Counted from the stretch's first letter, positions 1-6,569 are shown. The stretch: DNA of 9,038 nt from JBFKOL01 sp041628815 (GCA_041628815.1 JBFKOL010000164.1:1-9038); one strand, 5' to 3'. Notes: generated by a model not told the origin, from the letters alone. Numbers and translations are program-made.

Positions 1-284
1 CTGATGGTTTAAGGGGTGAAGCCGAGAGCTTTATCAAGGGATTTCTCGAAGCATTCTCTGCTAATCAACTTGCAGAAGAAGACATAAAGGCCAATATAGC
101 CCGGTCCATGGCCGAACAAAACGCCATAAGACGAGGAAAAGAGTTGGAGGTTGAAGAGATGAACGAACTGGTAGATATGCTTTTCGCATGTGACCTTCCC
201 TATACGGCACCTTCTTCGAGAAAGTGTTTTATTACTTTTGGCCTCGACGAGCTGCAAAACCGGTTCAGATCTAAAAAGGCATAG
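1..284 (+). CDS. mutL: DNA mismatch repair protein MutL, C-terminal end (5' partial)
   Basis: The gene enters from the left edge in the frame beginning at base 3 and stops with TAG at 282-284, leaving about 93 residues. MutL is the mismatch-repair matchmaker that links MutS recognition to strand incision. The visible part fits the end of the MutL C-terminal dimerisation domain: a helix containing MAEQNAIRRGKEL, then EEMNELVDMLFACDLP, then a beta strand and the ending LDELQNRF. The pattern of an acidic helix, LFAC, P and a final LDEL-RF is typical of Bacteroidota MutL. The ATPase domain lies outside the window. The next gene starts 2 bp after the stop, which suggests translational coupling. 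The call rests on the C-terminal pattern and the neighbouring gene order; only about 90 residues can be seen. Confidence 0.85.
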   Translation, partial: DGLRGEAESFIKGFLEAFSANQLAEEDIKANIARSMAEQNAIRRGKELEVEEMNELVDMLFACDLPYTAPSSRKCFITFGLDELQNRFRSKKA

Positions 285-286
285 TA

Positions 287-859
287 ATGTATAACATCTC
301 GGAGGTCGTTAAACATCTTATTATTATCAACGTCATCATTTTCATTGGGACAAGCCTGCCGTTTCTTCGCAATTTGACTCCATACTTTATTTTATATCCT
401 CCACCGAGCGAATTGTTTAAACCCGTACAGCTCGTGACACATATGTTCATGCATGGCTCTATGGGTCATTTGTTCTTTAATATGCTGGCCCTGTTCTTTT
501 TTGGGCCAAGCGTCGAAAGCCTTTGGGGTCCGAAGAAGTTCCTGTTATTTTATCTTTTTTGTGGTCTTGGCGCTATGGTGAGTCATCTCATTTTGGGTGG
601 CGGATCAGCGGTTGTTGGTGCTTCGGGAGCCATAGCTGGCGTACTGCTGGCGTTTGCCGTTCTATTTCCCAACGCCCAGGTAATGTTACTCATTCCTCCA
701 ATTCCTATGAAGGCCAAATACCTTGTATTGATCATTTTAATCATTGATCTTTACATGGGTTTGACTATGGCCAATTCTAAGATTGCTCATTTTGCTCACC
801 TAGGGGGTGCCTTTTTTGGTTTTCTGTTGATTCTTTATTGGAGAAAGTTTCCTTCGTGA
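287..859 (+). CDS. Rhomboid family intramembrane serine protease (first of a tandem pair)
   Basis: This 190-residue protein consists almost wholly of membrane segments and should cleave transmembrane substrates inside the inner membrane. The rhomboid hallmarks are all visible. An HGSMGHLFFNM stretch at 56-66 gives the oxyanion-hole HxxxN (His61, Asn65). GASG at 111-114 carries the catalytic Ser113. AHLGG carries the catalytic His171 in the last helix. About six hydrophobic helices can be counted, starting at residues 9-22, so this is the basic six-helix form with no extra domain. The ATG lies 2 bp after the mutL stop, and no other start is better placed. No Shine-Dalgarno is seen, as is usual in Bacteroidota. 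It sits beside a second rhomboid, a recurring arrangement after mutL in this phylum. The substrate is unknown. Confidence 0.93.
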   Translation: MYNISEVVKHLIIINVIIFIGTSLPFLRNLTPYFILYPPPSELFKPVQLVTHMFMHGSMGHLFFNMLALFFFGPSVESLWGPKKFLLFYLFCGLGAMVSHLILGGGSAVVGASGAIAGVLLAFAVLFPNAQVMLLIPPIPMKAKYLVLIILIIDLYMGLTMANSKIAHFAHLGGAFFGFLLILYWRKFPS

Positions 860-893
860 ATGTGAAGAAAGTGATATACTACGTTTTCGTATT

Positions 894-1757
894 ATGGTAC
901 AATCGGTCATTGATGATATAAAAGCGCAGTTCAGGTACGGCAATATGGTTGTCCGTATCATTTTGGTCAACGGCTTTGTTTTTTTGGCCGTTGTTCTGAT
1001 CAAAGCATTTTCGCCAGGCGGTGAGGCCAATTCTTTTTTTCAGGACTTCCTGGGTGTGTTTGCGTTGTCATCCGAAACCATTGATTTGCTATGGCACCCC
1101 TGGTCACTCATCACACATATGTTCCTGCATGTGGGTCTATGGCACCTTTTCTGGAATATGATTCTATTATACTGGTTTGGCAAAATTGCTGGTGACCTCA
1201 TCGGAGACAAACGCATCTTCCCATTGTACATCCTTGGCGGTTTGTGCGGAGCATTTTTCTACCTGGTCTATGCACTGGTTACAGGACAACTGGGAATTGC
1301 CTATGGTGCTTCCGCGGCGGTAATGGCATTTGTGGTGGCATCTGGATTTGTAGCTCCTGAATACAACATGAGACTCATCCTGCTGGGAAATGTCAAACTG
1401 AAATACATAGCCCTGGCATTGGTTTTGATCGATTTGTTGATGATAGCTGAGAACAACAATACAGGTGGCCGAGTCGCTCATCTGGGGGGTGCACTTTTTG
1501 GTGCTTTTTACATATATAACCTCCGCCAGGGCACGGACCTGGCTAAGCCTTTTTACGACATGGCCACCCTTTTTGAAAGAAAGGACAAGGCCCGAAGCCT
1601 CACCGTGATACATCGGCGCAATAAAGAACGGGGAGAGACCCGCGAGCTGTCAACCCAGGAAAGGATTGATCAGATTCTCGACAAAATCAATGAAAGCGGT
1701 TACGACAGTTTGACTGACGAGGAGAAGGAATTTTTATACCAGGCTTCGAAAAACTGA
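894..1757 (+). CDS. Rhomboid family intramembrane serine protease with cytosolic C-terminal tail (second of pair)
   Basis: This 287-residue protein is a second rhomboid. HxxxN is at His84/Asn88 within GLWHLFWNM, the catalytic Ser140 is in YGASAAV, and the catalytic His196 is in RVAHLGG. The serine motif reads GASA rather than the usual GASG; this small-for-small change at the fourth position is likely tolerated. After the last helix (about 197-209) comes a charged soluble tail of about 75 residues, ending in a helical segment (QERIDQILDKINESGYDSLT, then DEEKEFLYQASK). This resembles the short tail domain found on many Bacteroidota rhomboids. The ATG at 894 is the only plausible start, since the in-frame codons back to 858 contain no start codon. 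The gene follows the first rhomboid by 34 bp and precedes the next gene by 8 bp, so co-transcription is likely. Confidence 0.93.
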   Translation: MVQSVIDDIKAQFRYGNMVVRIILVNGFVFLAVVLIKAFSPGGEANSFFQDFLGVFALSSETIDLLWHPWSLITHMFLHVGLWHLFWNMILLYWFGKIAGDLIGDKRIFPLYILGGLCGAFFYLVYALVTGQLGIAYGASAAVMAFVVASGFVAPEYNMRLILLGNVKLKYIALALVLIDLLMIAENNNTGGRVAHLGGALFGAFYIYNLRQGTDLAKPFYDMATLFERKDKARSLTVIHRRNKERGETRELSTQERIDQILDKINESGYDSLTDEEKEFLYQASKN

Positions 1758-1765
1758 TCCGACTG

Positions 1766-2803
1766 TTGAAGAAAAGAGTTCTTAAAGGCATCAACATATT
1801 CTTTACAGGCCTTTTTGCCTTATCGGTTCTTTCACCCTACGTGGACCCCAACTTGATCAATATTTCCATTTTCGGACTAATGTTTCCATTTGTATTGATC
1901 CCTCTCATTCTTTTAATTCCGATCAACTACAGACTGAACAGGCCCTTTTTTATCGCGCTTTTGGTATTGACATTTTTTGGGCTTTACAAATGTTTATGTT
2001 TTGTCCAGTTCAATTCTTCCTCTAAGGCTGCCGAACCAGGATTTACAATCATGAGTTACAATATGATGATTGGCGCAAGGCTGATCAACAACCAAGGCGA
2101 GGTCCTTCCAGAACGAAGGGAATCCTTCATTGAACTTCTTACCTCCAATCCCCGGGTGGACGTATTCTTTGGCCAGGAGCTTGGCAAAACTGTGCGCGAA
2201 CTATTGGCGGAAGGAAAATACTTTCCCCACGAACACTCCATTGAAGGAAGAAGCGCTGCTATTTACAGCTCGTATCCCATTACTGCTCATGGTGAAATTA
2301 ATATTGGCTCGAGCATCAATTCTTGCCTGTGGGCAGACCTCGTGGTGACGGGAGACACGGTACGGGTTTACAGTGTTCACCTTGAATCCAACAAATTGAG
2401 ACAATCTTCTTTTGAGCTATTAACGGATAATACCCGTGAGCGCGCTGATGCCATCAACGGTATTTCCGACCTGGTAACGAAATATGTAAAGAATGGTAAA
2501 AAGAGGTCGGAACAAGCCAAACTCATAGATCAGCACGCATCAAAAAGCCCCTATCCGGTAATAATGGCCGGAGACTTCAATGAGGGGCCTAACTCTTTTG
2601 TTTATCGCATATTAAAGCGCAATTTCGAAGACGCGTTCATGAATACCGGCAAGGGAATCGGTTCTACCTGGAACGGATTCATTCCTTTTTTGCGAATTGA
2701 CCACATTCTGTACAGCCCCCTGATAAATAACCATGATTTTCACCTGACCAAAACCAACCTTTCAGATCATTATCCCATTAAGGCCACCTTTACAATGAAA
2801 TAA
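1766..2803 (+). CDS. Membrane-anchored endonuclease/exonuclease/phosphatase family protein
   Basis: The 345-residue protein has an N-terminal part with three hydrophobic segments (about 8-25, 31-52 and 60-80), then a soluble EEP domain from about 92 to 345. EEP motifs are visible in order: SYNM (97-100), a GQE with the metal-binding Glu138, VHLES with catalytic His205, GDFN (269-272), IDHIL (311-315) and SDHYP with the terminal catalytic His335. These define a Mg-dependent phosphodiesterase/phosphatase fold. The substrate may be nucleic acid, phospholipid or a phosphorylated small molecule; sequence alone does not decide. The soluble domain probably faces the periplasm, judging from the helix count. 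The start used is TTG at 1766, 8 bp after the rhomboid stop. The first in-frame ATG (1880, residue 39) would cut away the first membrane segment, so TTG is preferred. This family commonly follows the rhomboid pair in Bacteroidota. Confidence 0.88.
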   Translation: MKKRVLKGINIFFTGLFALSVLSPYVDPNLINISIFGLMFPFVLIPLILLIPINYRLNRPFFIALLVLTFFGLYKCLCFVQFNSSSKAAEPGFTIMSYNMMIGARLINNQGEVLPERRESFIELLTSNPRVDVFFGQELGKTVRELLAEGKYFPHEHSIEGRSAAIYSSYPITAHGEINIGSSINSCLWADLVVTGDTVRVYSVHLESNKLRQSSFELLTDNTRERADAINGISDLVTKYVKNGKKRSEQAKLIDQHASKSPYPVIMAGDFNEGPNSFVYRILKRNFEDAFMNTGKGIGSTWNGFIPFLRIDHILYSPLINNHDFHLTKTNLSDHYPIKATFTMK

Positions 2804-2806
2804 AGA

Positions 2807-2814
2807 TAATTTTG
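2807..2814 (+). promoter_or_regulatory. Possible Bacteroidota -7 promoter element before cysS
   Basis: TAATTTTG matches the Bacteroidota -7 consensus TAnnTTTG exactly and lies in the only gap (36 bp) between the EEP gene and cysS. Transcription would begin near 2821, about 20 bp before the cysS ATG. No good -33 TTTG is found at the expected spacing, so this is a candidate only. Confidence 0.35.
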
Positions 2815-2839
2815 TGCACTGAATAAATTCGCTTTGCTG

Positions 2840-4339
2840 ATGTCCCAGCTTTCTTTATACAATAGTCTGAGCAGAGAAAAAGAAGTTTTTGTGCCACTGA
2901 ACGAGGGGTATGTTGGTATGTATGTATGTGGTCCCACGGTATACAGCGACGTGCACCTCGGGAACATCCGCACGTTTGTAAGTTTCGATGTGATCTACCG
3001 GCATCTCAAGTCTCTCGGTTACAAAGTCCGTTATGTAAGGAATATTACCGATGTAGGCCACTTGGTTGGAGACTCGGATGAAGGAGAAGACAAAATTGCC
3101 AAACGCGCAAAGCTAGAAAAGCTGGAACCCATGGAAGTGGTGCAAAAATATACCAACGGGTTCCATAAAATGATGGATGTCTTCAATATCCTTCCACCAA
3201 GCATAGAGCCCAGGGCCACGGGACATATCATCGAGCAGATCGAAATGGTCCAGCGTATCCTAGACAATGGCCTTGCTTATGTAAAAAATGGTTCGGTTTA
3301 CTTCGACACCGTCAAGTACTCCAAGAAATATGGAAATTATGGTCAGCTGTCAGGTCGCATTCTGGAAGACCTTATGAATGAAACCCGGGAATTGAAAAAC
3401 CAGGGTGAAAAACGCAACCCCACCGATTTTGCCATCTGGATGAAAGCTGATGAGCGGCATCTCATGCGATGGAATTCTCCATGGTCAGTGGGTTTTCCGG
3501 GATGGCACCTGGAATGTTCAGCCATGAGCACCAAATATCTCGGTGATCATTTTGACATCCACGGTGGAGGAAATGACCTGAAGTTTCCCCATCATGAGAA
3601 TGAAGTAGCCCAGAATATGGGCTCTTGTGGTTGTACGCCCGCCAAATACTGGCTACATACGAACATGCTTTTGATGAACGGGAGAAAAATGGCCAAGAGC
3701 GACGGAAACACCATTTCAGCTGCAGAATTGTTTTCCGGTGACAGTCCGCATGTCTCCAAAGGATACAGCCCAATGGTTGTTCGTTTTTTCATGTTGCAGG
3801 CACACTACCGTTCTACACTGGATTTGAGTGATGAGGCGCTCAATGCAGCAGAAAAAGGATATGCCCGGCTCATGGATGCTAATCGTTACCTCCAACAATG
3901 CATTGTATCCCAGTCCGGCAATGCTTCTCAAATTGATGAGAAAATAAACGATCTGCTGGATCAGGCCTTCCATGAAATGAACGATGATTTCAACACACCC
4001 AAAGCTCTTGCCAAATTGTTTGAATTGGTACCAATCATCAACAGTTATAAAGACGGCAAGCCCGAATTTCGACAAGTGCATGACGAAACTATGGATCGAC
4101 TTAAAAAAGATTTCAACACCCTTTTGTGTGAGGTCCTGGGTCTGAAAGATGAATTTGAGACCCAAACCAACGGCACCGGTAAAAGACTTGAAGGAGTAAT
4201 GGATCTTATCATTGAATTGAGACAGGAAGCCCGGACGAACAAGAACTGGGCCACTGCAGATAAAATAAGGGACAAGCTTGCCGCCTGCAATATTGAAATT
4301 AAAGATGGAAAAGAAGGTACTACATGGAAGCTCAATTAA
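2840..4339 (+). CDS. cysS: Cysteinyl-tRNA synthetase
   Basis: This class I aminoacyl-tRNA synthetase charges tRNA-Cys with cysteine in the cytoplasm using ATP. With the ATG at 2840 it has 499 residues, a normal bacterial length or slightly longer. The class I first signature is at 30-42: the zinc ligand Cys30 in YVCGPTVY, then HLGN, a variant of the usual HIGN. Further zinc ligands are Cys226 in WHLECSAMS and His251/Glu255 in FPHHENE. The second signature, KMAKS, is at 283-287, followed by DGN. The C-terminal DALR-type helical domain and anticodon-binding tail run from about 330 to the end. A TTG two codons upstream (2834) could also start it, but the ATG is preferred. The 3' end overlaps the next gene by 16 bp. 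Confidence 0.97.
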   Translation: MSQLSLYNSLSREKEVFVPLNEGYVGMYVCGPTVYSDVHLGNIRTFVSFDVIYRHLKSLGYKVRYVRNITDVGHLVGDSDEGEDKIAKRAKLEKLEPMEVVQKYTNGFHKMMDVFNILPPSIEPRATGHIIEQIEMVQRILDNGLAYVKNGSVYFDTVKYSKKYGNYGQLSGRILEDLMNETRELKNQGEKRNPTDFAIWMKADERHLMRWNSPWSVGFPGWHLECSAMSTKYLGDHFDIHGGGNDLKFPHHENEVAQNMGSCGCTPAKYWLHTNMLLMNGRKMAKSDGNTISAAELFSGDSPHVSKGYSPMVVRFFMLQAHYRSTLDLSDEALNAAEKGYARLMDANRYLQQCIVSQSGNASQIDEKINDLLDQAFHEMNDDFNTPKALAKLFELVPIINSYKDGKPEFRQVHDETMDRLKKDFNTLLCEVLGLKDEFETQTNGTGKRLEGVMDLIIELRQEARTNKNWATADKIRDKLAACNIEIKDGKEGTTWKLN

Positions 4340-5331
4340 TCTTTCTGCGTAAAAGTTTCTTTCTCGCCGTGCAGGTATTGATCCTGTTTTTTGTCGCTTG
4401 CAAACCGAACAACAACCAGTCAGTTGGTTCAGAAAAGCCCCCGGTAGTCGTACCCTCTTTTAATGCTTCGAATGCTTATGCACATATCGAAAAACAGTTG
4501 TCTTTTGGCTATCGCATCCCTGGCACGGATGCCCATAAGGAGTGTGCCAATTGGCTGGCTGAAACGCTGGAGAGTTACGGGGCAAAAGTTATCCGGCAGG
4601 ATTTCAAGGCGAATTTTATGGGAAAGAAAAACGTTGAAGCTGTGAACATTATGGGACAATTCAACCCATCAACGAGCAAACGGGTTCTCTTGGCAGCGCA
4701 CTGGGACAGTCGCGCCATCGCGGAAAAAGATCCCGATCCATCAAAAAAGGATGATCCCATCGCCGGTGCTGATGATGGTGCGAGTGGCGTGGCAGTACTT
4801 CTTGAAATTGCCCGGCTTATCTCGGAAAACCCCATCGATATGGGCGTCGATATCTTGTTTTTTGATGCTGAAGACCAAGGTGACAACGCAAGTAACGATC
4901 TCAAAGAATGGGGGCAGGGATCACAGTTTTGGGCAAAGAACCGAGTACCATCAGACTATCGCGCCAAATTTGGCATTTTGCTTGACATGGTGGGCAGCAA
5001 GAACGCCACTTTTGGCAAGGAGGAGTATTCCGTCTACTATGCCCGGACCTATGTCAACAAGATTTGGGACCTGGCAGAAAGAATGGGGTACTCAGACTAC
5101 TTTCAAAATTTTCCTGCCGGCTCGGTGACCGATGATCACTATTTCGTCAATGTGCATGCCCAGATTCCCATGCTCGATATCATCAACATGTCGCCCGTGG
5201 ACAGGAGAAGTTTCGGCACATACCATCACACGCACGAGGATGACATAGACATTATCAGTGAAAGGACCTTAAAGGTAGTGGGCCAGGTGGTGACGGCTGC
5301 GCTGTACCGCGAATCAGAAGGAACCTTGTAG
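4324..5331 (+). CDS. M28-family zinc lipoprotein, glutaminyl-peptide cyclotransferase-like
   Basis: The 335-residue protein begins with a lipoprotein-type signal: basic RK at 9-10, a hydrophobic core, then FVAC with the probable lipidated Cys26. It should be anchored in the envelope facing the periplasm or cell surface. The M28 fold follows. AHWDSR (His126, Asp128), GADDGASG (zinc Asp151), FFDAED (catalytic Glu183, zinc Asp184), DMVGS (Asp221) and THEDD (zinc His304) are all present. FFDAED followed by DMVGS and THEDD resembles the glutaminyl cyclase branch (pyroglutamate formation at N-terminal Gln), but aminopeptidase activity cannot be excluded. The ATG at 4324 overlaps the cysS 3' end by 16 bp in another frame, so translational coupling is likely. 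Stop is TAG at 5329-5331. Confidence 0.9.
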   Translation: MEAQLIFLRKSFFLAVQVLILFFVACKPNNNQSVGSEKPPVVVPSFNASNAYAHIEKQLSFGYRIPGTDAHKECANWLAETLESYGAKVIRQDFKANFMGKKNVEAVNIMGQFNPSTSKRVLLAAHWDSRAIAEKDPDPSKKDDPIAGADDGASGVAVLLEIARLISENPIDMGVDILFFDAEDQGDNASNDLKEWGQGSQFWAKNRVPSDYRAKFGILLDMVGSKNATFGKEEYSVYYARTYVNKIWDLAERMGYSDYFQNFPAGSVTDDHYFVNVHAQIPMLDIINMSPVDRRSFGTYHHTHEDDIDIISERTLKVVGQVVTAALYRESEGTL

Positions 5332-5337
5332 TAAAAA

Positions 5338-5664
5338 TTACTTGAAGAACACCCCTTTGTAAGCATCGTAACCAGGCTTGATGCCCAGGTGCATTAGGGT
5401 TCTTTTGTAGAGAAAGTTGCGGCTATCGATGATATAGACCTTGGCCGCAATGGCATCGTCAAACTCGGTGTGTTCGCTCTTCCACGACTGGGCGATGGTC
5501 CATGCTGCAGCATCGACGGATCGATCCCACTTGCTGCGCACCTCGAGTTCGAGGTAGATGATATTGTGTTCGTATTTTATCAATCGCGAAGACAAGCCCT
5601 TACCAACCCGAAAGAACATGTCCGTCTTGATAAAATGCTTTTTATTGATCTCCTCAATGTTCAT
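5338..5664 (-). CDS. Conserved-looking hypothetical protein, function unknown
   Basis: This minus-strand gene ends 6 bp from the M28 gene, tail to tail. I start it at the ATG at 5664-5662, giving 108 residues. A TTG at 5682 would add six residues and is less likely. The protein is soluble: no signal peptide, membrane segment or cysteines. It alternates predicted strands (HNIIYLELEVRSKW; AKVYIIDSRNFLYKR) with helical stretches (AAAWTIAQSWKSEH) and ends in YDAYKGVFFK. Amino-acid use and spacing look like a real gene, but I do not recognise the family. The region in front of its start carries an 8-bp tandem repeat. No terminator is visible in the 6-bp convergent gap. Confidence 0.7.
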   Translation of the reverse strand: MNIEEINKKHFIKTDMFFRVGKGLSSRLIKYEHNIIYLELEVRSKWDRSVDAAAWTIAQSWKSEHTEFDDAIAAKVYIIDSRNFLYKRTLMHLGIKPGYDAYKGVFFK

Positions 5665-5703
5665 GTTATTGAGAAAATCCAAAACTGTGCCAGATTGCTA
5701 TTT

Positions 5704-5732
5704 GGTGATGTGGTGATGTGGTGATGTGGTGA
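5704..5732. repeat. Tandem 8-bp repeat GGTGATGT, about 3.6 copies
   Basis: Three exact copies of GGTGATGT (5704-5711, 5712-5719, 5720-5727) are followed by a partial GGTGA (5728-5732). The repeat lies 40-68 bp upstream of the ATG of the minus-strand hypothetical gene, within its probable promoter region. The unit length is not a multiple of three and the run is outside any convincing coding frame. Copy-number change by slippage is possible. Confidence 0.9.
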
Positions 5733-5760
5733 ATGCTGTTTCGCGGTTGTCGGGTTGCAC

Positions 5761-5824
5761 GCCTTTGCACAAGGCTACAGCGCACGGAGCGGGAGGGTCC
5801 GAGGTTCAAGTCCCACTACCTTGT
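5761..5824 (+). pseudogene. Truncated tRNA-like sequence (probable tRNA remnant)
   Basis: A 19-bp run at 5795-5813 (gggtccgaggttcaagtcc) is identical to the variable loop plus T-arm of the intact tRNA at 6056-6074. In the fragment the T-stem cannot close properly (CGAGG facing CCCAC). The 5' half is anomalous: CAAGG (5770-5774) can pair with CCTTG (5819-5823) as an acceptor-like end, with a D-arm-like GCTA...GAGC between, but the anticodon arm is missing. A separate hairpin, GCCTT-TGCAC-AAGGC, lies at 5761-5775. No tRNA scan can be run here, and the remnant call is inferred from the T-arm identity. It cannot be a working canonical tRNA. Confidence 0.5.
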
Positions 5825-5839
5825 ATTTACTATAACTGC

Positions 5840-5935
5840 ATGGCCCGCTACGAGCATATTTACTTTTTATACTCTTCCAGTTACCTTTTCTTTCCAACTG
5901 TGCTATTTTTGTGCCTGCCAGCTTTGCAGATATAA
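5840..5935 (+). pseudogene. Short open frame with a GIY-YIG-like start (possible gene remnant)
   Basis: An ATG at 5840, 16 bp after the tRNA-like fragment, opens a 31-codon frame starting MARYEHIYFLYSSS. This resembles the first strand of GIY-YIG (URI-type) nucleases, whose usual start is of the form YxVYILYS. The following sequence does not continue into the YIG half or the catalytic Arg and Glu, and the frame stops at 5933-5935. If the resemblance is real, this is the beginning of a broken nuclease gene. Small GIY-YIG genes are, to my recollection, often found next to tRNA genes in Bacteroidota. The match covers only about 10 residues, so chance is quite possible. Confidence 0.25.
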
Positions 5936-6011
5936 GAGCTGCATACATCGGTGCCAAGCCATCGATTTAATGAGATCAGAAATCTGCATTCAGCATTCTT
6001 AATTCTTCCGG

Positions 6012-6085
6012 GGTCCTATAGCTCAGCTGGTTAGAGCACCTGACTCATAATCAGGGGGTCCGAGGTTCAAGTCCTCGTGGGACCA
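6012..6085 (+). tRNA. tRNA with CAU anticodon, probably tRNA-Ile2 (lysidine type)
   Basis: A full 74-nt cloverleaf can be drawn. The acceptor GGTCCTA (6012-6018) pairs with TGGGACC (6078-6084, one G-T pair). The D-stem is GCTC/GAGC (6021-6024, 6034-6037). The anticodon stem is CCTGA/TCAGG with loop CTCATAA (6044-6050), giving anticodon CAT at 6046-6048. The T-stem is CGAGG/CCTCG with loop TTCAAGT. The discriminator is A6085, and the CCA end is not encoded. CAU could mean elongator Met or AUA-reading Ile2. C4-G69 and C5-G68 in the acceptor stem are recognition features known for the lysidine synthetase TilS substrate, which favours Ile2. An intrinsic terminator follows after 14 bp. Confidence 0.95.
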
Positions 6086-6099
6086 CATTGGTTTTCAAG

Positions 6100-6134
6100 G
6101 AGCTACATCAAGAAAAAGATGTGGCTCTTTTTTT
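6100..6134 (+). terminator. Intrinsic terminator of the tRNA gene
   Basis: GAGCTACATC (6100-6109) pairs with GATGTGGCTC (6118-6127) over 10 bp with a single T-G wobble. The loop is the 8-nt AAGAAAAA, and the stem is followed directly by seven T residues (6128-6134). It ends the tRNA transcript and marks the edge of the AT-rich region. Confidence 0.9.
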
Positions 6135-6175
6135 ATTTGCATAGGATTTACATAAAAATGACTTGCAAAATCTTA

Positions 6176-6397
6176 TTAACACCAAGTCCAAACGGTTACT
6201 TTAATGGGAAGCTGACAGTCCGTGTATACTATCCCGATTCCCCCTGCTTCTCCATTTACCAAATCTTTCATTAATCCCGTATGACTACCAGCCTGTTCTT
6301 CAATCTCAAAAAACGTGTCATATGTAGTTGAAATTTTGAGTGGGACTTTTTCGAAGTGATCCTTCAATGCGGTTTTCAAAATCTCTATACCCGTCAT
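6176..6397 (-). pseudogene. Small hypothetical ORF, probably the 3' part of a decayed gene
   Basis: The frame encodes 73 residues from MTGIEILKTALKDHF to the end PIKVTVWTWC, with protein-like composition (amphipathic helix at the start, then EIEEQAGSHTG and GEAGGIGIVYT). I do not recognise it. The same frame reads on upstream past the ATG (SIEGNETLSIESF) to a TAA. Upstream of that stop, in the same frame, it again reads like protein (KKIPIEYIL). An ATG at about 6484 (MEQDLKK) would join that reading only if the A7 tract (T7 on the plus strand, 6460-6466) had one more A. One frameshift plus one nonsense change therefore appears to separate a start from this body. It may also simply be a short intact gene using the ATG at 6397. 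Confidence 0.35.
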
Positions 6398-6569
6398 GAA
6401 AGATTCTATTGACAGTGTTTCATTTCCTTCGATAGATTAGAGAATATACTCGATTGGTATTTTTTTAAGTCTTGTTCCATAATTCCATTATCAGTAACGG
6501 ATCTGTGATATGTGCGGACGCAGCGATAGCAAGTCTGATCTTATATCACTTGTTATACTCCCGCCTTTT

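Noticed and set aside
3462..4335. Several minus-strand frames of 60-150 codons across cysS.
   Set aside because: They are antisense shadows of a strongly coding, motif-complete gene.
5470..5724. Plus-strand frame of 84 codons opposite the hypothetical minus-strand gene.
   Set aside because: The minus-strand reading has more natural composition and a gene-like boundary with its neighbour; the plus reading runs into the octamer repeat.
5726..6002. Plus-strand frames of 69 and 89 codons, and a 60-codon minus frame, across the tRNA-like remnant.
   Set aside because: They translate the tRNA-like DNA; such frames are typical artefacts of tRNA sequence. Only the short GIY-YIG-like part is kept as a weak note.
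6077..6274. Plus-strand open frame of 65 codons starting inside the tRNA 3' end.
   Set aside because: It overlaps the tRNA and its terminator and has no protein-like features.
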